From contig DAOWMX010000012.1 of NCBI GenBank assembly GCA_030642885.1, forward strand, positions 1 through 19,561: a stretch of DNA of 19,561 nucleotides. The letters are read 5' to 3'. Below, piece after piece: positions 1-8,025 of the stretch (the first letter of the stretch is position 1; every line of letters begins with the position of its first letter). The translations under genes were made by a program, and so were the position numbers. The DNA comes from Anaerolineales bacterium. Lineage in GTDB: Bacteria > Chloroflexota > Anaerolineae > Anaerolineales > E44-bin32. The notes beneath the pieces are model-generated. The model saw only the letters and a list, made by a program, of their open reading frames with translations, searched no databases and had not been told where the DNA came from.

Positions 1-55
1 ACGCGATGACCGCGAAAGCGATGGTTTTCAGTACAGGTTCCATGATTTCGAGCAT
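1..55 (-). CDS. 5' end of a probable membrane protein (cut by window edge)
   Basis: Reading the minus strand from an ATG at 55-53 gives an open frame MLEIMEPVLKTIAFAVIA that runs off the window without a stop; a second in-frame ATG lies at 43-41. The stretch after the second Met is hydrophobic and looks like the start of a membrane segment or signal. It lies 51 bp downstream of the methyltransferase-like gene on the same strand. No Shine-Dalgarno is visible, but an AATAAT box (62-67, minus) sits 6 nt before the first ATG. Only 18 residues are visible, so the family cannot be named and the existence of the gene is itself only a reasonable guess. Confidence 0.4.
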   Translation of the reverse strand, partial: MLEIMEPVLKTIAFAVIA

Positions 56-106
56 ACTAGGATTATTCAGACAAAGCCACTGGATGAACGATCAATCCCA
101 AGGGCA

Positions 107-2329
107 TCACAGCAGCGGCAGTTGAGGATCCTGATGCTCCGGTGGATCGATTGCCAATCGCTCCCGTAAATTCTCACGCGTTAACGTCGTCTCTGCTATG
201 AGTCGTCTGACGAGGCGGAATTTTATCACTGGCGGACCACCATGAAGCCAGTCCTGCAGCCGCGGGTCTCTTCGTGCTTTCTCTGCCACCAGCTCTGCGC
301 GGCCACCCGGAATGACATACGTAATCCCCTCCACCGCATCAGCTTGGAGCACACCTGCCCAGACGGCTGTTTCCATGATTCGGAACGCATAGGCTACTTC
401 CCCACCCTCCCCGAGCCACTTAATCATCTCCCCTTCGCTGACCTCAAACTCAAGCTGCGAGCCAAGGTCCACCAGCAGGCGCCTAATTTCAGCGCAATCC
501 TCTTGACGTGCTGCGGCATAGTCCTCCGCGCGCAACCTCCAGCGGCCATCCGTATCAGGTCCTTCTGCGAATGAGCGCAGGCAGACGGCGATAAGCCGGC
601 GGTCAGGTGTGAGTAACCCTGGAAATTGTTTGCAGATTTGTTTGTCAAGTTCGTAGTCAAATATCCAACCTTCCTTACGCAGTGACTCGAGGACCCGGCG
701 CTCAACGAGATCTGTGAGGCTCGCCTCCGCGAACGGCGGGTCCGAAAGCCAGTACAGTCCACTCTCTACCTCCGCCCCACGTCCCAGGTGCAGAAAGGTC
801 TTCCGATCACCCAGGACTGTCTCCAGCGACTCACCCATGACCTGCATGAACTGCCGCCCTTCTGCTTCACGGATGTTCTCGAGCAACCCACCATCCGTGA
901 GGTCAGCCCAAGCGGCAGCATGCAAGAGCGGGTAGACTGAGGGTTCAGCCCGTGAGATGAGAATTTGTCGGCCAGAGGAGCGCATGCGCTCCTCCCTCCC
1001 TTTTTTCCCGCATGCCTTCTGCGCAGAAGAGTCTAATTTCCAATGAAAGACAGCCTGCTCCTCACCTGCACGCAGCGCTCGCCCCTGCAGGGCGAATCCC
1101 GCCGCGTTAAATCCGGACAGGACCGCGGCGATAAAACCGGGTTCTGCTTCGGGCAGGTATGAAATCACAGGGGTGTCCGATTTTATCGAAGACGCCACAC
1201 TCGTGAGCACTGTGCGCAGCGCGGCAGCGTGCCACGACCAATCATACCGTCGACGACGCAATGCCACTTTGATCGGAGCTGCGGTTTCTCGCCCCCACAG
1301 CCATGCCGCCCAAAGCGCTGAGAGGGTCCAAAATGCTTGATTGTGGCGCGGAGGCACGGTGAGCAGCAAGCTCACCTGCGCGGGGTCAAACGTCTCCATT
1401 AGATCCCGTACAGTGCCGGGGTAGATCGCGATCGTTCCCTCCTGTATAGGGCTGTCACTCGGCCAATCGGTTACCCGCAAATCGGGTTGCTCCATAGCCC
1501 AAGTTTCGACCGCCTGTTCCAGCGCTCGCCAGATATTGTGTTCACGGTAACGCTGTGAGGCTCTCAATTGACGCGGCCGCTCGCGACCCTCTGGATAACT
1601 CCATAGAGCGTTCGCCCCATCGAACGCAGAGAGCAGCAAGGCATGAAGCGCTCGAAGAAGCGATCCATCGAGCGCCAATTGGTCTATCTTGTTGGTGATG
1701 GTTACAAGCGCGTAGATAGCACGGCCGGGATAAACAGAAAGAGCTGCCTCCGCATGTTGACGGTCCGGATCGCCGGCAGGGGCTACTTGTTCGAGTGCCA
1801 GGGCATGCTGCAGTCCCCGCCGCGAGAAATCGAGGGCTCGATTCCAGTCGTCCTCCGTCGTAGGAGATTCACCCGTGTGAGCACAGTGATCGCAAGAGTA
1901 AACCTTGTGGGTCGGACCACCCAATTCCAGGTCCCATACGAAAAACTCGACGGATATGGCTTCACCGCACCGCGCACACGTGCTGCGATAAAGATCGAGG
2001 ATGAACCGCTCCATGCGCGTATTATCTTTGGGAATTGCGGCCAGGTGGGAGAGCGCCGCTTGCAGCTCTCCAAGCTCGAAAGGCCGAAGTGTGTGCTGGA
2101 GGACGAAGCGGGTAACGGGGTTGTTCGCGGCAACTAGAACCGTATGTCCCGATTTGGCCGCCTCTAAAACCAGGCGTGGTGAAGCGCCAAAGGGATCCAA
2201 CACAAGCCCCGCGGGCAAACGTTCATCGGCCAGAACTTGCTCGATGACGCCCTCCTCAAGAGGCGGCATGAACCTCTTGAGAGGTCCTTGATGACTATCT
2301 GGGTATCCAACCGGTAAAGGTAGTTCCAT
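107..2329 (-). CDS. DNA methyltransferase-like protein with degenerate catalytic motifs
   Basis: This 740-residue protein has the layout of a large DNA N6/N4 methylase. DPFG (residues 45-48), followed by an EAA helix and a VLVAANNP strand, matches the SAM-binding motif I region. A four-cysteine zinc ribbon follows (CARC at 118-121, CDHC at 146-149). The motif IV region reads TVPPRHNQAFWTLSALW (324-340), where an active enzyme would have (D/N/S)PP(Y/F). The glycine-rich part of motif I is also poor (GASP). The C-terminal 200 residues are mostly helical and may include winged-helix DNA-binding folds; this part is not assigned to a family. The ATG at 2329 has no well-spaced Shine-Dalgarno, only AGAGG abutting it. 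A real role in methylation is doubtful; a DNA-binding or regulatory pseudo-enzyme is the alternative. No restriction enzyme gene is adjacent. Confidence 0.7.
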   Translation of the reverse strand: MELPLPVGYPDSHQGPLKRFMPPLEEGVIEQVLADERLPAGLVLDPFGASPRLVLEAAKSGHTVLVAANNPVTRFVLQHTLRPFELGELQAALSHLAAIPKDNTRMERFILDLYRSTCARCGEAISVEFFVWDLELGGPTHKVYSCDHCAHTGESPTTEDDWNRALDFSRRGLQHALALEQVAPAGDPDRQHAEAALSVYPGRAIYALVTITNKIDQLALDGSLLRALHALLLSAFDGANALWSYPEGRERPRQLRASQRYREHNIWRALEQAVETWAMEQPDLRVTDWPSDSPIQEGTIAIYPGTVRDLMETFDPAQVSLLLTVPPRHNQAFWTLSALWAAWLWGRETAAPIKVALRRRRYDWSWHAAALRTVLTSVASSIKSDTPVISYLPEAEPGFIAAVLSGFNAAGFALQGRALRAGEEQAVFHWKLDSSAQKACGKKGREERMRSSGRQILISRAEPSVYPLLHAAAWADLTDGGLLENIREAEGRQFMQVMGESLETVLGDRKTFLHLGRGAEVESGLYWLSDPPFAEASLTDLVERRVLESLRKEGWIFDYELDKQICKQFPGLLTPDRRLIAVCLRSFAEGPDTDGRWRLRAEDYAAARQEDCAEIRRLLVDLGSQLEFEVSEGEMIKWLGEGGEVAYAFRIMETAVWAGVLQADAVEGITYVIPGGRAELVAEKARRDPRLQDWLHGGPPVIKFRLVRRLIAETTLTRENLRERLAIDPPEHQDPQLPLL

Positions 2330-2336
2330 CCTCTTG

Positions 2337-2342
2337 AGTATA
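2337..2342 (-). promoter_or_regulatory. Possible -10 box of the methyltransferase-like gene
   Basis: On the minus strand the hexamer TATACT matches the sigma70 -10 consensus at five of six positions. It lies 7 nt before the ATG at 2329, so transcription would start at or next to the start codon. No convincing -35 is found at 16-18 nt (the 17-nt position reads ATTAAA). Confidence 0.3.
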
Positions 2343-2553
2343 CGTCAACCCTGCCCTACTTTAATCACCCTTTTTTAAAGAAACCGCCGGTCGACGCCCA
2401 AGCGTAGATGGTATGATTCGCTTAGATGCTGCATCTTTTTCTGATTTTCACCCGTGCTCAAGTCCACAAGGACACGCATGGGGTTAACCAGCAGCCATAG
2501 TCAGCCGGAAAGATGTGGCATAGACTCTAATTGACGTACAGGTGAGATACTTG

Positions 2554-3828
2554 ATGAAACTTCGCAAGATTCTTCTGTTTATAGCCATCACCTTGCTCGC
2601 CTCGGGATGCAACAGGCTCAATCCATCCACGCCGGAAATCCCGGCGACGGTTGTGATAGGAGATCTGACTCAAACCCAGGCTCCGTATGTTGCTCCAACC
2701 TTCTCGGCGCAGGTCTGCCCCATTCCCCCGGGCTCACCGGACTTGCCAAGCCTGAACAACCCACACACGTGGGCCCCGGACATCCTGGCTTATCTCAACG
2801 CGGGTGGATTCGTTAGTTCGCTGCTCGATCACATCCAAGCCTCGAATTCCACCGATCCATCGGCCAAGGCAGGTGAGATTCTCGATCTGAACGAAGACGG
2901 GTTTGAGGACCTTGTGCTCGTTCTAAAACAAGCCCCCTCTGAACTGACGCCATTGCCTTCCGGCTCTCTGCTCATCTTTCTTTGCTCAGATGAAGCGTTC
3001 CGGGCTGTGTATGTAACCTCTCCCGCAAGCGAAGCCGGACTGCCAAAACTGCAAGCAGCGCGTGACTTCACCGGCGACGGGCATCCTGAGCTGCTTACCT
3101 TATGGGAATCATGCGGAGCTCACACATGTTTCGCTCAGGCTGAAATCCTGAAATGGAACGGATCTGGATTTGAGAATCTATGGCAGGGACGCAGCGACGA
3201 CCTACCCTCGCCAGACATCGAACTACAAGGCCCCCTTGCCGATGGCAGCACAGCAATTTCGATCACGGCGAGAGGGATCGGGTCTGTGGGCGCAGGGCCC
3301 TACCGGGAAATCCGGCGCACTTGGACATGGCATCCCGAACCAGGGCGCTTCGAAGTCTCAGAAGAAGCGCTCGCAAACCCAAAATACCGGATTCACGTCC
3401 TACACGACGCCGATCAAGCTGCCCTGGAAGGAGATTACGAGACGGCAACTATAGGATATCTGCGGGTTATGGAGGATGGAACCCTGGATGATTGGTCCTC
3501 CGGTGAGGACGGAAGAGCAGCACTCCGTGCTTATGCTGCCTTTCGCCAGATCGTCATCGATATTCGTACTGGGAATACAGCCAACGCCGAAAATGGGTTA
3601 GATTTCCTTCGAGCCGCCTATCCGCCTGGGTCCCCTCACCATTCCTACGCTGCCTTGGCGGAACGCTTTTGGGAAACCTACAAAATCGAAGGGGACCTAA
3701 GAGAAGCATGTTTGGCCGCGCAAAGTTACACCCTCAATAACCCTGAGAACATACTCGAACCGCTTTACTATGGCTACGCCAACCGCACATACCTCGCGGC
3801 TGACATCTGCCCGCTTGATAACGAATAG
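2554..3828 (+). CDS. Secreted lipoprotein with FG-GAP/calcium-loop-like repeats
   Basis: I start at the ATG at 2554 because AGGTGAG (2540-2546) lies 7 nt upstream; the longer frame would need the GTG inside that site. The product (424 aa) begins with a lipoprotein signal: MKLRK, a hydrophobic stretch, and the lipobox LASGC with the lipidated Cys at residue 19. A low-complexity Pro/Thr linker follows. Two acidic loops, DLNEDGFEDL (about residue 111) and DFTGDGHPEL (about 171), have the DxNxDGxxD spacing of FG-GAP/VCBS calcium-binding repeats seen in beta-propeller proteins. The last 150 residues look alpha-helical and TPR-like (EGDYETATIGYL; LREACLAAQSY). An extracytoplasmic anchored protein is well supported; the ligand or function is unknown. 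It may be co-transcribed with the M20 gene 37 bp downstream. Confidence 0.85.
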   Translation: MKLRKILLFIAITLLASGCNRLNPSTPEIPATVVIGDLTQTQAPYVAPTFSAQVCPIPPGSPDLPSLNNPHTWAPDILAYLNAGGFVSSLLDHIQASNSTDPSAKAGEILDLNEDGFEDLVLVLKQAPSELTPLPSGSLLIFLCSDEAFRAVYVTSPASEAGLPKLQAARDFTGDGHPELLTLWESCGAHTCFAQAEILKWNGSGFENLWQGRSDDLPSPDIELQGPLADGSTAISITARGIGSVGAGPYREIRRTWTWHPEPGRFEVSEEALANPKYRIHVLHDADQAALEGDYETATIGYLRVMEDGTLDDWSSGEDGRAALRAYAAFRQIVIDIRTGNTANAENGLDFLRAAYPPGSPHHSYAALAERFWETYKIEGDLREACLAAQSYTLNNPENILEPLYYGYANRTYLAADICPLDNE

Positions 3829-3865
3829 AAATTAACTATCTAAGAGAACACCAAAAAGGACTTCG

Positions 3866-4996
3866 ATGCCTCCATTACCGATCACCCAGTTTGAACCGCA
3901 TATAAAAGAGCTTGTAGCTTTGATCGAGAGCTTCGTTCTAATCGAATCTCCAACAACTTCGAAATCGGCTGTCGACGAACTCGGGCGCTTTGTTGCCGCC
4001 GAGATGGAAGCGCGCGGCGCCCAGGTCCGCAGCGAGCCACAAACGGATGCAGGCGATCATCGTATTGGCATCTGGGGCGATGGTCAGGGGGGATTGCTGC
4101 TGATGGTCCACCTCGACACAGTCCATCCTCTCGGCACTCTGGAGAACATGCCTTTTGCGAAACGTGAAAACCGCCTCTTCGGACCGGGAGTGCTGGACAT
4201 GAAAGCCAGTATTGCGATTGCACTCACCGCGATCGAGATACTGCGCCAGAATGAGAAATTACGACAGGACAAGCTGACTCTACTGTGCACCTCCGATGAA
4301 GAAACTGGAAGCCGCACGTCACGGGCGCTCATCGAACAGATGGCGCAAGATCATGAACTCGTCCTCTGTCTCGAACCTGCCCTGCCAGACGGCGGCCTGA
4401 AAACCTGGAGGAAAGGTACGCTCGGTTTCAGGGTTGAGGCGATAGGCAAGGCCGCACACGCAGGCAGCAACATCAAGGATGGAGTAAACGCCATCCTTGA
4501 GATGGCCCATCAAATTCCGGGGATTGCCGCGCTTGCCGATGACAAAACCGAGACCACGATAAATGTCGGCGTGATTGAAGGCGGCACTCGCTCAAACGTC
4601 GTCCCCGATCTCTGCTGGCTGCGGGTCGATGGGCGCGCCAAAACAAAAGAGGAGGGAGATCGGGTCTTGGCCTCAATGCTCGCTCTCGAACCTATTCTCG
4701 AGGGCGCGGAAATCAGGGTGAAAGGCGGTTGGAATCGGCAACCCATGGAACGCAACGAACTGATGATAAAAACATTCCAACGCGCACAAGGCATCGCCCG
4801 CGACCTGGGGCTCTCGGTCTCAGAGGGGGGCACCGGAGGCGGTTCTGACGCGAATTTCGTCGCTGCACTGGGGGTGCCTGTGCTGGATGGTTTCGGCGCG
4901 ATCGGAACCGGCGCCCACACCCAACACGAGCAAATTGAGACGGAAAGTCTAGCAGAACGGACCGCGTTGATCGCCGCTCTGATCAGCGAGTGGTAG
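3866..4996 (+). CDS. M20-family zinc carboxypeptidase (glutamate carboxypeptidase CPG2-like)
   Basis: This 376-residue protein has all the landmarks of the M20/ArgE-DapE-CPG2 di-zinc peptidases: VHLDTVH (His82, Asp84), GVLDMKAS (bridging Asp111), TSDEETGS (catalytic base Glu145 and ligand Glu146), CLEPA (Glu170) and GTGAHTQHE (His351). The central residues, from about 184 to 290, form the dimerisation (lid) domain with GKAAHAG. The family hydrolyses C-terminal Glu or other acyl-amino bonds in the cytoplasm or periplasm; no signal peptide is visible, so a cytoplasmic location is likely. The substrate cannot be read from sequence, and ArgE/DapE-like deacylation is an alternative. The start is supported by AAGGA (3856-3860) 5 nt before the ATG. 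Its 3' end overlaps the convergent metalloprotease gene by 14 bp. Confidence 0.9.
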   Translation: MPPLPITQFEPHIKELVALIESFVLIESPTTSKSAVDELGRFVAAEMEARGAQVRSEPQTDAGDHRIGIWGDGQGGLLLMVHLDTVHPLGTLENMPFAKRENRLFGPGVLDMKASIAIALTAIEILRQNEKLRQDKLTLLCTSDEETGSRTSRALIEQMAQDHELVLCLEPALPDGGLKTWRKGTLGFRVEAIGKAAHAGSNIKDGVNAILEMAHQIPGIAALADDKTETTINVGVIEGGTRSNVVPDLCWLRVDGRAKTKEEGDRVLASMLALEPILEGAEIRVKGGWNRQPMERNELMIKTFQRAQGIARDLGLSVSEGGTGGGSDANFVAALGVPVLDGFGAIGTGAHTQHEQIETESLAERTALIAALISEW

Positions 4997-6260
4997 CCAA
5001 TCCTTCAAGCACAGCCAATAAATCGGCGTAGTCATTCATCCACGCCATCTTGCGCAAGAAGTCCGCGGGCGAAGGGGAATACTCCCAGAGGGCGCGGACA
5101 GCCTCACCCACAGGGTCATCCCCTGCGGCCCCGCCGGGTTCGTCAGCGTAGGCTCCATGGAACGCGAAGTAAGCTTGATTCAGACGGCGGATGCGATATC
5201 CATGCTCCCAGAAGAACTCCCTTCTGGCATCCATATAGCGCTCGGCAGTTTCAATCTCCCCCGCTTCCAAGAATGCGTCGGTCTGAACACGGGTCTCATG
5301 CATTTCCTTCCTAAAATCAAAAGCTGGAGGCTCCGGCTCACTCTCGCTTGAATTTGGGGCAATCTCAACCGGAAGCAGTGCAGGATAGTTTCGTCGGATT
5401 ACCTCCCACCCGATCGCCTTACCCATCAACGATGCAGTGGTCTCGTTCATGGTTCGAAGCTCTTCATTCGTGAGATAATTCATGCCCAGCGGGCGCAAGG
5501 TCAGATAATTGTGAATCCACTCGTGAGCGATCACTTCAACGATCCATGTCAGATTGGTTGTCTCCTGCACCATGGTTGGATAGGTTCCCATTCCGCCGAT
5601 GGGCACGACAAGCGCCGAGACATCCAGACTATCTTCGATACCCCCCTCGAGATTCACTTTTCGTTCAAGCGTCAGGTCCACATCGAGGGTGATATTCGCG
5701 ATCTGGCGAATGACCTCGCGCGGTGAGACGATGAGCGCATTTGGAAGCGGATCGAAGATGAACACTACCGGCGGGAAAGGCGCTCCCCCTAATTCCAAAC
5801 CCATATCCGCAATCACAATCGCCACCTGCTCCTGAAGAATGCTCTCCGCGGGTGGCCCAAGCCGATTCACCTGGTTGCGGATGTTCTCCAAGTTATCCAA
5901 ACTCTCCTGGAGTGCAGAGCCGGCTTGATCCACATTCGGGTCCCCCAGCGCTTCCTGTACTTCCCGCTCGGTCTGCTGTGCGCTTCGCACCAGCTCAAGA
6001 TAATCAATGACCAGTTGTGTGCGATCTTCCTCACCCGCATAGGCTGCCGGGTGAAGGCTGAGTTGACTGAGCTTCTCAAAGGAAGCATCTATGGTCCAGC
6101 TAAGATAATTAAACTCCACCGACCGGGTGAAGAGCCGGGTCCGATCCACAACATCGCGAACATTCAGACCGCTTCCGCCCAGAAGCAGAGTTACTATAAA
6201 AAGAAGTGCACAGCGCTTAATAACGCGCCAGAATTTTTTAAAATCATCCGCTGAACGCAT
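4983..6260 (-). CDS. Membrane-anchored HEXXH zinc metalloprotease-like protein
   Basis: The 425-residue product starts with a basic segment followed by one hydrophobic helix (about residues 17-30), which suggests an uncleaved anchor with the rest outside the membrane. Residues 246-250 are HEWIH, a zincin motif, followed 22 residues later by Glu273 in the context MNETTAS; this is gluzincin-like ligand spacing. A helical region (80-135) precedes the catalytic domain. I cannot place it in a named peptidase family, so proteolysis is inferred from the motif only. A TTGACA/TATCAT promoter places the transcription start at the ATG itself, and there is no Shine-Dalgarno, consistent with a leaderless mRNA. 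The gene overlaps the convergent M20 peptidase gene by 14 bp at the 3' ends. Confidence 0.8.
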   Translation of the reverse strand: MRSADDFKKFWRVIKRCALLFIVTLLLGGSGLNVRDVVDRTRLFTRSVEFNYLSWTIDASFEKLSQLSLHPAAYAGEEDRTQLVIDYLELVRSAQQTEREVQEALGDPNVDQAGSALQESLDNLENIRNQVNRLGPPAESILQEQVAIVIADMGLELGGAPFPPVVFIFDPLPNALIVSPREVIRQIANITLDVDLTLERKVNLEGGIEDSLDVSALVVPIGGMGTYPTMVQETTNLTWIVEVIAHEWIHNYLTLRPLGMNYLTNEELRTMNETTASLMGKAIGWEVIRRNYPALLPVEIAPNSSESEPEPPAFDFRKEMHETRVQTDAFLEAGEIETAERYMDARREFFWEHGYRIRRLNQAYFAFHGAYADEPGGAAGDDPVGEAVRALWEYSPSPADFLRKMAWMNDYADLLAVLEGLATTR

Positions 6261-6266
6261 AGCGGC

Positions 6267-6294
6267 ATGATACCAAGCGAGAAAAAGGTGTCAA
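6267..6294 (-). promoter_or_regulatory. Sigma70-type promoter of the metalloprotease gene
   Basis: On the minus strand a perfect -35 TTGACA (6294-6289) is followed, after a 16-nt spacer, by TATCAT (6272-6267), a five-of-six match to the -10. The expected start point is at about 6260, which is the A of the gene's ATG, so the transcript should have no leader. Confidence 0.65.
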
Positions 6295-6302
6295 CATCAG
6301 TA

Positions 6303-6311
6303 TGTTATAAT
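6303..6311 (+). promoter_or_regulatory. Extended -10 promoter of the epimerase gene
   Basis: TGTTATAAT is a perfect TGnTATAAT extended -10 element. No TTGACA-like hexamer sits 16-18 nt upstream, as is typical for extended -10 promoters. Start of transcription is expected near 6318, about 40 nt before the ATG at 6358. It is back to back with the metalloprotease promoter. Confidence 0.6.
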
Positions 6312-6357
6312 CTCGTTCCCTCCAGATCGGTAAAATCGGTCAGGAGCCCATAAACCG

Positions 6358-7299
6358 ATGAATTTCCTCGTAACCGGCGCCGCCGGATTCCTAGGCTCTG
6401 CACTTGCCAACCGATTAGCCCGCGAAGGGCACCAGGTTCGTGGCTATGATGACCTCTCAGCCGGGGACCCAGCGCGGCTCTCGGCAGATGTGCTCTTCAC
6501 TCGCGGAGATGTGACAGATCGCCCCAAACTCTGGACGCTGTTGCAGGATATTGATTGTGTTTACCATCTGGCCGCGAAAGTATCCGTCCCCGAATCGATT
6601 CTCTACCCACGTGAGTACAACATCATCAACGTCGGCGGAACCGTCAGCGTCATGGAGGCGATGCGCGACGTCGGAGTCCGCAGGGTAATATTGATCTCCT
6701 CCGGCGCGATTTACGGCGATCAAGGTCAACAACCCCTGGTCGAGAGTGCTCCCCCGAATCCAGGATCCCCCTATGCGGTTTCAAAATTAGCCGCCGAGCA
6801 TTACGTGCATACGATCGGCGCCCTCTGGGGAATAGAGACCGTCGCACTGCGCGTGTTCAACGCCTACGGCCCTGGTCAACCGCTCGCCGCATCCCACCCG
6901 CCGGTCGTGCCGCATTTCTTGCGCCAGGTTTCCCATGGGGGATCAATGGTCATTCACGGGAAGGGTGAACAGACGCGTGACTTCGTCTACCTGGACGATG
7001 TCGTTGCAGCTATGGTCGCCGCCGCTTCCGCGCCTACGATTAACCGCTCCGTGATCAACATCGGCAGTGGAACCGAGACGAGTATTCAATCCCTGGGTCA
7101 ATCCGTCCTGGAAGCCGCTGGATTAAAGTCGGAGTGGATTTACAAGGAAGACCAGGATGCTGGCCCATCACGCATGTGCGCCGACATCCGTCTTGCCAAA
7201 GAGAAACTTGGCTATAAGCCGCGCTTCAGCCTGCAGGAAGGGCTCGAGCGCATGATCCGCAAGGACCCACGGTTCCGCCCCGATTCACCCTCCAGGTGA
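6358..7299 (+). CDS. NAD-dependent epimerase/dehydratase (UDP-sugar 4-epimerase-like)
   Basis: This 313-residue extended short-chain dehydrogenase begins with the Rossmann motif TGAAGFLGS (Gly7, Gly10, Gly13). An acidic Asp31 at the end of the second strand indicates NAD rather than NADP. The catalytic set is ISSGAIYGD (Ser114/115), then Tyr139 and Lys143 in SPYAVSKLAAE. RVFNAYGPGQ and TRDFVYLDDVV are the conserved substrate-side segments of the nucleotide-sugar epimerase group. The length is normal for UDP-glucose 4-epimerase/dehydratase relatives. The substrate (UDP-glucose, dTDP- or GDP-sugar) cannot be decided. No glycosyltransferase neighbours are present to guide this. AGGAG at 6342-6346 lies 11 nt before the ATG, a slightly long spacing, and an extended -10 promoter lies upstream. 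Confidence 0.9.
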   Translation: MNFLVTGAAGFLGSALANRLAREGHQVRGYDDLSAGDPARLSADVLFTRGDVTDRPKLWTLLQDIDCVYHLAAKVSVPESILYPREYNIINVGGTVSVMEAMRDVGVRRVILISSGAIYGDQGQQPLVESAPPNPGSPYAVSKLAAEHYVHTIGALWGIETVALRVFNAYGPGQPLAASHPPVVPHFLRQVSHGGSMVIHGKGEQTRDFVYLDDVVAAMVAAASAPTINRSVINIGSGTETSIQSLGQSVLEAAGLKSEWIYKEDQDAGPSRMCADIRLAKEKLGYKPRFSLQEGLERMIRKDPRFRPDSPSR

Positions 7300-7419
7300 A
7301 CTTCCTGCCGATTTGACAGCTTACTTAAGAATCGAATTTCGGGTATTGATCCTGGGAGTTGATTTAGGTACCTATCTGCACTACGAAACTGCCGCCGGGA
7401 TTCTTTTGGCCGGATTTCA

Positions 7420-8010
7420 ATGATGATCTCCAATTCTGTGATTGCACGCAGCTTCTTCGATCGTCCTACGTTGACCGTCGCTCGCGAATTGCTCGGACAG
7501 CGCCTCGTCAAACTCGAGGGTGATCAGCGCATTGCTGGTTTGATCACCGAAACCGAGGCCTACATTAGTACCGAGGACGACGGGTGCCACGCCCGCTCAG
7601 GCCGCACTAACCGCAATCACTCGATGTGGGGTCCACCAGGTCATGCCTATGTCTACTTCACCTACGGCATGCATTGGATGTTGAACTTCGTTACCGAGAG
7701 AGAGGGTTTCCCAGCCGCAGTACTCCTGCGAGGCGTGAAACCGGTTGAAGGATACGAAGTCATCCAGCGGCGAAGAGCCGGACGCCCGGAGTCGGAGTTA
7801 ACCGACGGACCGGCGAAACTGTGTCAGGCGTTCGCCATCGACCGGAGCTTTGATGGTTTGGACCTTTGCCATGCACAGAGCGTACTTTTCATAGAGCGGG
7901 ATGTTCCCGTCCCGGAACATAGCGTAACAATTGGCCCGCGAGTGGGTTTAAATCAAGTAAGCGAACCGTGGAAGAGTATGCCCTGGCGCTTCAGGGTCAA
8001 TCCACGCTGA
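7420..8010 (+). CDS. 3-methyladenine DNA glycosylase (AAG/MPG family)
   Basis: The 196-residue protein matches the alkyladenine glycosylase family across its whole length. It excises alkylated purines such as 3-methyladenine as the first step of base excision repair. SFFDRPTLTVARELLG is the family start. ETEAY contains the catalytic base Glu46 and the intercalating Tyr48, and His57 in GCHARSG corresponds to His136 of human AAG. GHAYVYFTYGMHWMLN and LTDGPAKL are further conserved blocks. A second ATG directly follows the first (7423), so the start could be one codon later; the ribosome site is weak. The gap of 120 bp upstream separates it from the epimerase, while fabI begins only 15 bp downstream, so it probably heads an operon with fabI and the GGDEF gene. 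Confidence 0.92.
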   Translation: MMISNSVIARSFFDRPTLTVARELLGQRLVKLEGDQRIAGLITETEAYISTEDDGCHARSGRTNRNHSMWGPPGHAYVYFTYGMHWMLNFVTEREGFPAAVLLRGVKPVEGYEVIQRRRAGRPESELTDGPAKLCQAFAIDRSFDGLDLCHAQSVLFIERDVPVPEHSVTIGPRVGLNQVSEPWKSMPWRFRVNPR

Positions 8011-8025
8011 TAAGGAGATTTAACA

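Noticed and set aside
1643..2137. Plus-strand 164-codon frame antisense to the methylase-like gene
   Set aside because: It lies wholly inside a better-supported minus-strand gene, has no recognisable motif, and has an Arg-rich composition typical of a reverse-strand frame.
2424..2441. AGATGC/GCATCT inverted repeat followed by a T-run
   Set aside because: With a 1-nt centre only about 4 bp can form, and no plus-strand gene upstream needs a terminator there.
7313..7318. TTGACA box upstream of the DNA glycosylase gene
   Set aside because: No -10-like hexamer occurs 15-19 nt downstream, so it is not reported as a promoter.
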